Below are positions 51,046 through 60,019 of a stretch of 61,909 nt of DNA, one piece after another. A program made the position numbers and the translations under genes. Source of the stretch: a virus; IMG/VR virus record IMGVR_UViG_3300034073_004033, positions 1 to 61,909 of that record; one strand, given 5' to 3'. Below the pieces are notes generated by a model. It searched no databases and was not told the origin of the DNA. It saw only the letters and a program-made list of their open reading frames with translations. Numbering within the stretch: the stretch's first letter is position 1; each line of letters opens with the position of its first letter.

Positions 51046-53262
51046 TTAATTTATCCACAATTGAGAAGGATAAGATTTTGTTTTTATTGCGCCTTGGGCG
51101 CTTGCGCAACTATTAACACAAAGTATTACATAATATGTATGTAAGCCCTGTCCAATTCCACATTGTGCAAACGTTAAGCCTGGAATAATTTGTCTTTCGC
51201 CTCCGCCAGCTAATAATGCTTTATAATAAGGTTTGCCAATATTAGCTAAACTTCCACACCTACTTGGATCAGCTAAATAAGAACCTTCAATTGCTGCACC
51301 ACATAAAGAAGTTGGGTAAATCATATAACTACTTGGTGTATAGTTACAGTCGAAATTCGCAGGCACAATGTCACTACTATTAAAAGATAAATCTGGAACT
51401 CCAATACAAACCGTCCCACCGCCGTCGTTTATTAAAGTAGCAGTCCCACCACATTCAGGACATATAGCTAAGGTAGATTGAGTTAATGTTGGTGAACTCC
51501 GACTAGGGCTACTAGTAACATTTGCGGATCTTACGCGTATATAATAAGTAGTGTTGGCAGATAACCCAGTTACAATTTCACTATTTGTATAGATAGCTTT
51601 ATCATTATAGCCAACTACAAAATTTGTAAAGCTAGAATTCGTAGCAATATCAAGACGATATTGATTCGCATTTGGGACAACATTCCAACTTAATGTAAAT
51701 CCATTAGAAGTGACATTAGAACTTGTTGGCTGATTAGGCATTGCAGTCGCAGTCACTCTACCAATATATTGTGAATTATTACTTATACCATCTTCATTCG
51801 CCGCACGAACTCTTATCCAGTATGTTGTAAAAGCTGATAAATTATTTACAATTTGACTTGTTCCATTTACTGTAAGATTATTATAACCAATCACATAATT
51901 TGTAAAATTATTATCCGTAGCTACATCAAGACGATAATTTATTGCTGTTGGAACGCTATTCCAATTTGCCGTAAAACTTATATCATTTACATTAGTTGTT
52001 GTGGGTTGACTTGGGGCAGCTGGAATTGCAATACTTTTTCGACTAATCGCTATATCCATCCAATCTCTTAATGAATCTCTTTGTGACCAAGTGTTTCCAT
52101 AATCATTAGATCCGTATAATTCTGATACACCATTAGCGATTTGGTATTTTCCATCTCCATTCATAGCTATATTGTACCATTTTTTTGGAAAATCTAATAT
52201 TGGACCTTTTGGAGCCCAAGAGTTTTGGAGACCATAATTATTTGAAACCCATATTCTTCCATTATCTGCTACATCAACAATACTTTGATATTTACCATCA
52301 TTACTTACGGATACATCATGCATAGCTGAATTTGGTGAAATTGATAAAATATTAAAAGAAATACCTGAATTATTAGAAATAACAACTCCTCCTTCGGTAA
52401 AGAAAGCGGATAAAGTTATGTATTTACCATCCGCGCTCATACCAACACTAGTATATGTGCCAGGTCCGATATTCGCGCCAGACCATGTTTCCCCATAATC
52501 TTTTGAAATATATAATCCGGAAAATAACCCTTCAGAACCTGGGCCTCCAACATATGTATTTGTAACCTGAAATTTACCATCAGAAGAAACACAAAGATTT
52601 ACTAAATTACCATTATTTGGTACTGAAAATTTTGGATTCCATGTTTCTCCATAATCATTAGAAACATAAATATTATTAGGAAGAAGATCTTCATATGTAA
52701 AATTATTCCTAGATACTATGGCTGTTTGGTATTTACCATTACTACTCATCGCTACACGATACCATGCTCTCGGAGTGCTTATTTTTTCAATAAAATTTTG
52801 ACCAGAATTGTTAGATACAAATATACCACCACTATTAACAACAGCCGTTTGATATTTAGCATCATGACTAATAGCTACCCCACGCCACCCTGATACTTCT
52901 CCAGTCGCTACCCATGTCTGTCCATAATCTTTTGATAAATAAATTCTACTTTCAGCTTGTTTACTTGCTGCTATTTGGTATTTTCCATCATTCAATATAT
53001 AATCATCATCTAATGGTCTCTCACCCCATGTGTAATTATAATTTGTATTAGAAACTATATTTGTACTTGAATTTGGCTCCCAATTAGCAATTACATTTCC
53101 ACTTGTGTAAATAACTTTAAAATTTGATAAAGTTTTGCCAAAAGGATTATCAAAAAATTGCCAAAAATCCCCCCCAGGGAAAGGCCAAAGTAAGGTATTC
53201 CCCAAATATAAGCGGCTAACAATTCCAGTACCTAGATAAAAATTATCAGCTTCTTGCAACAT
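51046..53262 (-). CDS. Propeller (BNR-type) and FN3 adhesion protein, receptor-binding candidate
   Basis: The 738-residue protein has a propeller-like central region with repeated strands of the form IYLSKDYGQTW, IYVSNDYGETW, LYISKDYGETW and SNDYGNTW, each followed by an MSSNGKYQTA-type segment. These are Asp-box/BNR repeats. Two fibronectin type III domains follow (about 425-520 and 520-610, each with NWNSVP/SWNVVP and YxxRVRxAN). A Cys-rich C-terminal part (CPECGGTATLINDGGGTVC) ends the protein. Such architectures suggest carbohydrate binding at the tail tip. No catalytic sialidase residues were identified, so binding is likelier than hydrolysis. It lies 1 nt after the next propeller gene. 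Confidence 0.68.
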   Translation of the reverse strand: MLQEADNFYLGTGIVSRLYLGNTLLWPFPGGDFWQFFDNPFGKTLSNFKVIYTSGNVIANWEPNSSTNIVSNTNYNYTWGERPLDDDYILNDGKYQIAASKQAESRIYLSKDYGQTWVATGEVSGWRGVAISHDAKYQTAVVNSGGIFVSNNSGQNFIEKISTPRAWYRVAMSSNGKYQTAIVSRNNFTYEDLLPNNIYVSNDYGETWNPKFSVPNNGNLVNLCVSSDGKFQVTNTYVGGPGSEGLFSGLYISKDYGETWSGANIGPGTYTSVGMSADGKYITLSAFFTEGGVVISNNSGISFNILSISPNSAMHDVSVSNDGKYQSIVDVADNGRIWVSNNYGLQNSWAPKGPILDFPKKWYNIAMNGDGKYQIANGVSELYGSNDYGNTWSQRDSLRDWMDIAISRKSIAIPAAPSQPTTTNVNDISFTANWNSVPTAINYRLDVATDNNFTNYVIGYNNLTVNGTSQIVNNLSAFTTYWIRVRAANEDGISNNSQYIGRVTATAMPNQPTSSNVTSNGFTLSWNVVPNANQYRLDIATNSSFTNFVVGYNDKAIYTNSEIVTGLSANTTYYIRVRSANVTSSPSRSSPTLTQSTLAICPECGGTATLINDGGGTVCIGVPDLSFNSSDIVPANFDCNYTPSSYMIYPTSLCGAAIEGSYLADPSRCGSLANIGKPYYKALLAGGGERQIIPGLTFAQCGIGQGLHTYYVILCVNSCASAQGAIKTKSYPSQLWIN

Positions 53263-53263
53263 A

Positions 53264-55168
53264 TCAATCGACTATTACATAAAAAGTAGCTGGATCTTTT
53301 ACTGATAGCGCATTATATTCAGCCTGTGTTAGCTTAATCATATTATTAATAGTACCGTTACTTCTAACTGCTTCACCGCTTAAAAGAACGCCAGTACCCT
53401 GAACATTTGGCCTATTTTCAAAAGAAACGGTTCCGAGTAGCGATACAAGCACGTTTGATGGTCCGAACTGGCTAAAATATACTATTGGTTGATTATTACT
53501 AGCCTTTATCACCAAAGAATCTGTACCATCCTGGTTATCTTCTGAAGTAAAATATGGAACTGTATTAATCTCAAGCGATGGTATTATCTGAATTCTTTCA
53601 AATGATTTAATACCACTAATATTTTGATCACCAGTCGTATAAACTACATTATTTAAAGATACATCCGCAGCTTCTCCCTGTAATAAAACACCAGTCCCAT
53701 TAACAGTTGGACGAGAAATAAAATTTTTAGTACCACTAATAGTTTGTTCTCCAGTATTATATACTAAATTATTACCATAAAATTCTTCTGCAATAATATT
53801 ACCTTCACTTTCAACATTACTTTGAGTGGTTAAAGATGCTTTTGATATATATATACCGAAATCGTTAACTCCTATGCATTGAACTCTACCATCACTAGAC
53901 ATGCCAACGCTATATGAAAGGCCTGCTGCTGGTAATGGTGAATTAATAATCGTGTCACCATAATTGTTGGAAGTATAAAGGCTAGAAAGGGCAGCAAATA
54001 ATAAAATTTTACCATTAGATGAGTTTGCCATATCAAATGCGGAAGTAGTATTATTTATTATTTGCCAATTTTGCCCATAATCGATAGATTTGGCAAATAT
54101 ACCTCCCACGGTTGTTACAGCTACTTGAATTCTACCATCATTAGACATTTTAATGGATCGCCAAGCTCTACTCGTGTCTTTATTAGTCCAAAAATTACCG
54201 TAATCATATGAAACAGCAAGTGACTGACTATCTCTACAAGCAGCTTGAATCCTTCCATCGCTAGACATGCTGATACCATTCCATTTAATAGATCCAATAG
54301 AGTCGAATGTTTTTTGAACCCATGTGTTTCCATAATCTGTGGATACATAAATATTGCCATTATATTGAACGGCGGTTTGAATTCTGCCATCACTAGACAT
54401 AGATACGTAGGGAGCCCCAACTGAGAACGTGTTAAGACGATTTACCCATGTATTTCCATAATCTGTCGATACAAAAAGTCTACTTTCCGTAGGACTACTT
54501 AATACAGCTCCAATTGTTATAAATTTTCCATCAACTGACATTGCTATTGATAAAATATTTGGAGATCTAGTAGAACTTAAGCCTAGTTCGAATTTTGTAG
54601 ACCATGTTTTCCCATAGTCTTCAGATATATTTATAATTGAGTTTTTAGAGATGCTGTTTTGAGTATATTGAATTGAAGTCGCTATAAGATTACCTTTGCT
54701 AGATATTGCTATGGCATTATATATTTTATTTGTACCAGATGTATTTGCTGCAGGTAATGCTAGTTCCCATCCCGTTCCAATTGTTGATGTTTTTAAATCC
54801 CACGGATTTTCTTCAATTCGAGTTCTTCCTAAATATAAGCTATTATTATTTTGGCCTATTAAAATATTTCCAGCTGAAAATGAGCCACCACCTGAAGGCT
54901 CATTCGTTATATTTTTAATCCCACTAATTAATTGATTTCCAGTTGTATAAACAACATTACTTGGAGCAACAGAATTAAATTCAACCCATTGATTACCAGT
55001 ATTATAATAATAATGTTTATTTTCTCCAGTTACATATACAATTATTCCAGCATAAGCTTTATTACTTGTGACTAATGCATTTCGTTCAGTTTGATTAGAA
55101 ACGACAATTCTTGAATCTAATGGTACTGATGATGCTAAATCAAAATTTGTAGATACTTGTATTCCCAT
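53264..55168 (-). CDS. BNR-type propeller protein with TTGxQxISGxK fibre repeats
   Basis: The 634-residue protein starts with a fibre-like segment (VVYTTGNQLISGIK), has a propeller region of about 300 residues with repeats such as LFVSTDYGNTW, IYVSTDYGNTW and LAVSYDYGNFW alternating with MSSDGRIQTA, and then repeats the fibre motif (LVYNTGEQTISGTKNF, VVYTTGDQNISGIKSF, each followed by RPTVNGTGVLL-type segments). It ends with LTQAEYNALSVKDPATFYVI, a common C-terminus of tail fibre proteins. It resembles the 738-residue neighbour in the propeller part, so the two are likely paralogues. Probably a tail fibre or receptor-binding component. Confidence 0.65.
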   Translation of the reverse strand: MGIQVSTNFDLASSVPLDSRIVVSNQTERNALVTSNKAYAGIIVYVTGENKHYYYNTGNQWVEFNSVAPSNVVYTTGNQLISGIKNITNEPSGGGSFSAGNILIGQNNNSLYLGRTRIEENPWDLKTSTIGTGWELALPAANTSGTNKIYNAIAISSKGNLIATSIQYTQNSISKNSIINISEDYGKTWSTKFELGLSSTRSPNILSIAMSVDGKFITIGAVLSSPTESRLFVSTDYGNTWVNRLNTFSVGAPYVSMSSDGRIQTAVQYNGNIYVSTDYGNTWVQKTFDSIGSIKWNGISMSSDGRIQAACRDSQSLAVSYDYGNFWTNKDTSRAWRSIKMSNDGRIQVAVTTVGGIFAKSIDYGQNWQIINNTTSAFDMANSSNGKILLFAALSSLYTSNNYGDTIINSPLPAAGLSYSVGMSSDGRVQCIGVNDFGIYISKASLTTQSNVESEGNIIAEEFYGNNLVYNTGEQTISGTKNFISRPTVNGTGVLLQGEAADVSLNNVVYTTGDQNISGIKSFERIQIIPSLEINTVPYFTSEDNQDGTDSLVIKASNNQPIVYFSQFGPSNVLVSLLGTVSFENRPNVQGTGVLLSGEAVRSNGTINNMIKLTQAEYNALSVKDPATFYVIVD

Positions 55169-55171
55169 AAA

Positions 55172-56170
55172 TTAAAAATTAAATCTAATTTGAAAATTAG
55201 AGTTTGTTGAATTGACTAAAGATTTATATACTAAATATGGATGTGTAGACCCATTTACTAAATTTAATAACATTCCCGAACCAGTAAAACTAGATGTTAT
55301 ATTAAAATTATTTTGATCTATTATTGAAGTTAAAGGTCCCCATCCCGAAGGATACGCTAACCAAAAACGGCTATTAACTGTATTATATGTTAATGTAATA
55401 GGGTTTGGTTTACTTGAAACAACTTTAGTTCTTGGTGCGCCAGTAATTTGAGAAGCTGTTAAATTATCTTGTCCAGAGCCCCAGTAATAAGGAGCTTCAA
55501 AAATAATACTTCGCGTGTTACTTTGTATTTCAATTGGGCTGTTATTTTGATTTACGCCGCTAGCTTTTATATAAACATTATTAGATGTATTACTTAAATT
55601 TATACCAACTGACCAATTAAAATTTTGAACTACTGGAATAAGCAGCGGTAAACGTCCAACATTATTTACATAGCCCTCTACATTTGTAAATGTATTTAAA
55701 TTTAAACTACCAGTATTAATTGTACCTACAAAATTTATATTAGTAACCGTTCTTCCCAATTCTTGTACAGCAAAACTATTTAGAGAAATAGATCCAGAAA
55801 CAAATGGATAAAAAACATTGTTAAGGAAAGAAACAACATCATTGCCACCAGGCGTTATTCCTTGAAAACCCTGAACATCAGCAGTGATTTCCCTATTTCC
55901 ATCGAATAATGTTGAACCACCTAATTCGCCAGTTGTGGCCAGGCCAGACCCATTAAAAAATGGTCTATTATCAAATGTTTTTATTCCACTAATTGTCTGA
56001 TTACCAGTTGTGTAAACAACATTTTGTCCAGTTAATTCAACTTCTGGATTGAATTCACTTAATATAAAATCTAACTCACCAAATGTAACAAAATATCCAG
56101 AACCGTAGCCGCTAACTAAATCGCCTACGTCTGGATGTAATTGATTTTTTCTGATTAAACTTTTCGCCAT
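55172..56170 (-). CDS. Tail fibre-like protein
   Basis: The 332-residue protein begins MAKSLIRKNQLHPDVGDLVS and contains VVYTTGNQTISGIKTFDNRP followed by FFNGSGLATTGELGG, the same shaft repeat as in the next gene. The C-terminal 200 residues are Asn/Thr-rich beta strands (NINFVGTINTGSLNLNTFTN) with YYWGSGQDNLTASQI. It lies 1 nt after the portal gene and 3 nt before the propeller gene. Fibre genes directly after the portal are an unusual order. Confidence 0.6.
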   Translation of the reverse strand: MAKSLIRKNQLHPDVGDLVSGYGSGYFVTFGELDFILSEFNPEVELTGQNVVYTTGNQTISGIKTFDNRPFFNGSGLATTGELGGSTLFDGNREITADVQGFQGITPGGNDVVSFLNNVFYPFVSGSISLNSFAVQELGRTVTNINFVGTINTGSLNLNTFTNVEGYVNNVGRLPLLIPVVQNFNWSVGINLSNTSNNVYIKASGVNQNNSPIEIQSNTRSIIFEAPYYWGSGQDNLTASQITGAPRTKVVSSKPNPITLTYNTVNSRFWLAYPSGWGPLTSIIDQNNFNITSSFTGSGMLLNLVNGSTHPYLVYKSLVNSTNSNFQIRFNF

Positions 56171-56171
56171 A

Positions 56172-58076
56172 TTAATCTAATTTGCTGTGATATAATAAAA
56201 TTGCTGTTTTATAATCTAAACCATACTCAGCCGCAATTTCATTAATCTTTTCCATATTGACATTTAATTGAACTGGCGCATTAAGATAATCATTAATTTT
56301 GTTAACCCAGTCTTTCGGATTTTCATTTGTAGCAATTGTTTCTGCAATTGTTTGAATTATTTCTTTTTGTTCTTTTGTTAATCTTTTACGATTATATTTT
56401 TCTTTTAAAGTGGTTTCTACGGCTTCAACTAAATTATCAAATTTAACTAAATTTTTTGCAACTAGATCAGCATTAATTTTAGGTTTAATTTCTGAAGCTT
56501 GAACAGTTGGAGCCGTTCTTGGTGCTTTTGTTGTTTGTGGCGTTCCAGTTCCAGTTGGACGACCAGATTGTTGCTGTTGAGGTTTATTTAAAAGTGGTTG
56601 ATATAAACCTTCTTCCTGTAATTGTTTAAAATCTTTTTGAGATTCTACACTTTCATCTGGAAGTGGTAAACGTCCGGTTTCAATTGCTGTAATACCTTCT
56701 TCTGGAGTTAATACGCCAAGCTCAATTAAACGAGAATAAATTCTTGTTAAATTCATATCATTTTTAAAGTCTGCATCTTTAAAACGAGCTACTGGTAAAT
56801 TTTTAAATCCAAGATTTTTACCAATTTTTTTCATTTCTGGTAAAAGAAAATCATTCATAAAAGTTTCTCTGGCATGTTTTAAACGAGAAAGAAATACTTC
56901 TATTTTAGTATTTGTATTTGCATATTTTTCTTCACCAAAGAGTACATTATTTAAACCATAACGAATATCACGATCTACAACTTCATATTTCTTAGGATCT
57001 AGAATATTACTAATTTCCGGAATGATAAATTTAATATTAGTTGTATAGTCAGTAACAAGAATACGTCCAACACTTTCATTTTCAAAAATTTTTCTTAATG
57101 TACTGATTTGTTCTTTGGTTGGCATACCAACTTCATCATTTCCCATTGTAACCAAAAGGACTGCTTGCTGTATGGTACGACTAATTGCCATATCCATATT
57201 TTTAAGTTCTTGCTTCCAGTTAATATCTTCGAGAACTGGGAAGCCCATTGGGACGCTAAATGGTTCATAATCTTGTTTTTTATAAAATACAGGAACAAAT
57301 CTTTCAGGATCTAATTCAAATATCATATATTGATTAGATTGGGTAATATTACTTGATGTTTTTAAATCTTTTACATTCTTAACCCTTTCTGCAAGTTGCT
57401 GGTCTTGTTCATTAGTAGGATTAGTTAAAACTTGCATTTCAAAATCATTTAAAACTTTAACATATTGAGGGGTAATAAATGATGCAGAGCCAATAGCTTG
57501 AACATCTGCTGGATTTAAAATAATATATCTAACTGGAATTTCACCAGTACGAGCCTCTGTGGTAATTAAATCCGTAAGCACTCGCATATCTTGTTTTGTA
57601 AATTGCGCATTTAATTTGTAAAGAAATACATTACCGCTACGGAAAAACTCACGGAAAAACATATCTTGTAATTTCCATAAATTAACACGATCCCCCCAAG
57701 CTTGGAAGAATTTGCGAGATTGCTCATTGCCACCAGTAAAATATATAGGAGAGCAACTAAATTCGGTCATTAAATCAATGGTATTTCTAAAAATAGAAAA
57801 ATTGTAATAAGCTTTTTGACACAAGATAATAGTATCTTTTATACTTATATTAGAAGTATATTTACCATAACCGCCACCATAAATAAAAGGAATAACGCCA
57901 CCTTCAATATTTTTATATTTATCAGTTCTAGAAATTGTAGAAGCTCTATTCCTTCTTACGGAAGTATTGACTTCGCCGCGACTGGCCTTGACTTCTATAT
58001 TATCTTTTGATTTTATAGATCCTTCAATTACCTGTGGCTCTGGGAATTTAATATTTTTATTATTATTTCGTGCCAT
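56172..58076 (-). CDS. Portal protein
   Basis: The 634-residue protein forms the vertex ring through which DNA is packaged. It shows the helical and stem features of phage portals: IDLMTEFSCSPIYFTGGNEQ, MFFREFFRSGNVFLYKLNAQ, a nucleotide-independent wing, then FIIPEISNILDPKKYEVVDR followed by GLNNVLFGEEKYAN, the conserved stem-to-clip segment. A Pro/Gln/Thr-rich linker (about 495-530) and a helical C-terminus follow. It directly follows the large terminase in transcription order. The 41-nt gap upstream has a GTGTAA element, with TATAAT 5 nt before the ATG. Confidence 0.85.
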   Translation of the reverse strand: MARNNNKNIKFPEPQVIEGSIKSKDNIEVKASRGEVNTSVRRNRASTISRTDKYKNIEGGVIPFIYGGGYGKYTSNISIKDTIILCQKAYYNFSIFRNTIDLMTEFSCSPIYFTGGNEQSRKFFQAWGDRVNLWKLQDMFFREFFRSGNVFLYKLNAQFTKQDMRVLTDLITTEARTGEIPVRYIILNPADVQAIGSASFITPQYVKVLNDFEMQVLTNPTNEQDQQLAERVKNVKDLKTSSNITQSNQYMIFELDPERFVPVFYKKQDYEPFSVPMGFPVLEDINWKQELKNMDMAISRTIQQAVLLVTMGNDEVGMPTKEQISTLRKIFENESVGRILVTDYTTNIKFIIPEISNILDPKKYEVVDRDIRYGLNNVLFGEEKYANTNTKIEVFLSRLKHARETFMNDFLLPEMKKIGKNLGFKNLPVARFKDADFKNDMNLTRIYSRLIELGVLTPEEGITAIETGRLPLPDESVESQKDFKQLQEEGLYQPLLNKPQQQQSGRPTGTGTPQTTKAPRTAPTVQASEIKPKINADLVAKNLVKFDNLVEAVETTLKEKYNRKRLTKEQKEIIQTIAETIATNENPKDWVNKINDYLNAPVQLNVNMEKINEIAAEYGLDYKTAILLYHSKLD

Positions 58077-58095
58077 AATTTATTATAACAGTTTA

Positions 58096-58101
58096 TTACA
58101 C
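58096..58101 (-). promoter_or_regulatory. GTGTAA element before the portal gene
   Basis: TTAGTGTAATAAACTGTTATAAT lies in the 41-nt gap between terminase and portal, 19 nt before the ATG at 58076. Confidence 0.45.
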
Positions 58102-58117
58102 TAAAATCTGATATTTA

Positions 58118-60019
58118 TTAGATTAATTCTGCTACAAAGGTTGTATTCTTTTTTACAAAATTTTCTGGAGCCATTATATCAAAATAAGCTTTAACACCCC
58201 AATTCCCTAACATAAGAGTAGTATAATTATCTTTTCTTGCCCTGTTTACACTTGTAGATTTTCTTAAATGTGATGGTAGGTCAAAACTTTGGGTACCCCT
58301 AGATGTTGTAGTTACTTCTACATTCGCACATTGGTCTTTAGTATCTTGAATAATAAAATCTTGTTCTTCTATAAATTCTCTAACAGTTAATTTTTTAGTT
58401 TCAAATTCATTATCAGCTTTGTCACCAATGCCTCTAGGATAAATATACTCCATAGGAAGATTCATTGTAAAAATATTTTCTAAAATATCAGGATGGTTGC
58501 TAGCGCGCGATGCAAACCATATCTTTTTATGATCAATACAAGTTTGTAAATAAGAATTGGCGCGACCCAAGAAGAAACTAGTAAAATATTGTTTAATACA
58601 TATATTCCCGAAATCTTTATTATACTGACGAGCACAATCTTTTAACATCTTACTATAATCTTCATTTTCTTTATCAGATTCAAAATCGACAAATCCAATT
58701 TTGCGATTCATGTCTTTAAAAAATTGAGAATTATTAACCGCATCAATAAATGTATCTGCACCCGCATGGTCAATTATAATTAAAGCAATATTAAAATTTT
58801 TATACAAATAATAAAAATACTTAATATGGTCTTGTAATGAAGACCCCGCAGCTTGATAACCATGAACAAGAACCCCTTGTTTTTTTTCTTCATCTAGTTC
58901 AATAAGACTCATAGCAAAATAGTCAGCAACCTTAGATGATGAAAAGTTCGGGTCAATTGCTAAAATATATTTTTTATCGCTATCGCCAATGACTTTAGTA
59001 GTAGGATATTCTCCATCTGGAATAGTACATTCATGCATTTTTTTGGGTGAGAAATAACTATCTCCACCATCAATAAAACGCGCGCAATATTCTCGTAAAA
59101 ACGAATGATGTGAACTTCCGCCACTTTTAGCTACTTGAATTGCGGCTTGATCCACCATATGAGAAGGCAATGCTTCATAACCTAATTGCGAAACAAAATA
59201 AGTTCCAGGCAATTCTCCTTCTTTAGTTTCTTGTTCTTCTGGATGTTCGATTAAATGCGACCATTGTTGGTAAACACGAAATAAATGTTCAAATGTATAA
59301 CTTGCAGAACTAAGAGCTAACATCTGAGAAGTATTCTCAAATATTTGTTTATTATCAGGATGTAACAATCCTTTTTTTATTAATTCATCTTCTAATTTTC
59401 TAATACGAATTCTTTCTCCTACGTCACGAGGAGAGCTTAAGAACGGAATGAGAACATTATCAATAATATCAGGAGGTAATAATAAAAACTCATCAAGAAT
59501 TAGTACGTTAGCACGAATACCACGAATCTTTTCTCCAGTTAATGGAATAGCTGTAATACTTCCACCATTAACTTCCCATTCGTATTGGTCATTACGCTTA
59601 CTTTTTAAACCAAAACATTGACGTGCTAAAGCTGCTTGTGGAGAGCTTAAAAATTTTTCAATTTCATTAAAAACACGGCGACTCGTACGAAAGTTAATAG
59701 AAGCGATAAGAATTTTAGTTCCAGGTTCGAATATACATTTTAAAATACAATAAATTGCAGCACAAAAACTTTTTGCACATCCACGACCCCAAACAAGCAT
59801 ACAATAATTTCTATTGAAAAAAGAATTTATTGTTAATTCTTGATATGATTCTAAATTTAAACCTAGAGCTAAGTCTGTTGTAAATCCAAGATTATAACGA
59901 AGAAATTTCGCAAGGGAAATCCTTGCCTCTTGATCCGTTAAATCTCCTTTTAATTTTAAAAGTTCTTGATTAACAGGAACAATAGATTTTTTATTTTGAC
60001 TACCAACTATAAGGGCCAT
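58118..60019 (-). CDS. Terminase large subunit
   Basis: The 633-residue protein is the packaging motor. The ATPase domain has a Walker A-like motif W77-G-R-G-C-A-K-S84 and Walker B VLILDEF (D176, E177). An RNase H-like nuclease domain follows with D356 in YILAIDPNF and D417 in ALIIIDHAGAD as candidate metal ligands. It overlaps the nuclease gene by 13 nt and directly precedes the portal gene. Both halves are intact. Confidence 0.93.
   Translation of the reverse strand: MALIVGSQNKKSIVPVNQELLKLKGDLTDQEARISLAKFLRYNLGFTTDLALGLNLESYQELTINSFFNRNYCMLVWGRGCAKSFCAAIYCILKCIFEPGTKILIASINFRTSRRVFNEIEKFLSSPQAALARQCFGLKSKRNDQYEWEVNGGSITAIPLTGEKIRGIRANVLILDEFLLLPPDIIDNVLIPFLSSPRDVGERIRIRKLEDELIKKGLLHPDNKQIFENTSQMLALSSASYTFEHLFRVYQQWSHLIEHPEEQETKEGELPGTYFVSQLGYEALPSHMVDQAAIQVAKSGGSSHHSFLREYCARFIDGGDSYFSPKKMHECTIPDGEYPTTKVIGDSDKKYILAIDPNFSSSKVADYFAMSLIELDEEKKQGVLVHGYQAAGSSLQDHIKYFYYLYKNFNIALIIIDHAGADTFIDAVNNSQFFKDMNRKIGFVDFESDKENEDYSKMLKDCARQYNKDFGNICIKQYFTSFFLGRANSYLQTCIDHKKIWFASRASNHPDILENIFTMNLPMEYIYPRGIGDKADNEFETKKLTVREFIEEQDFIIQDTKDQCANVEVTTTSRGTQSFDLPSHLRKSTSVNRARKDNYTTLMLGNWGVKAYFDIMAPENFVKKNTTFVAELI

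Noticed and set aside
51046-55168. Active sialidase
   Set aside because: Asp-box blades are present but the arginine triad and Tyr/Glu catalytic residues were not identified; binding is more likely.
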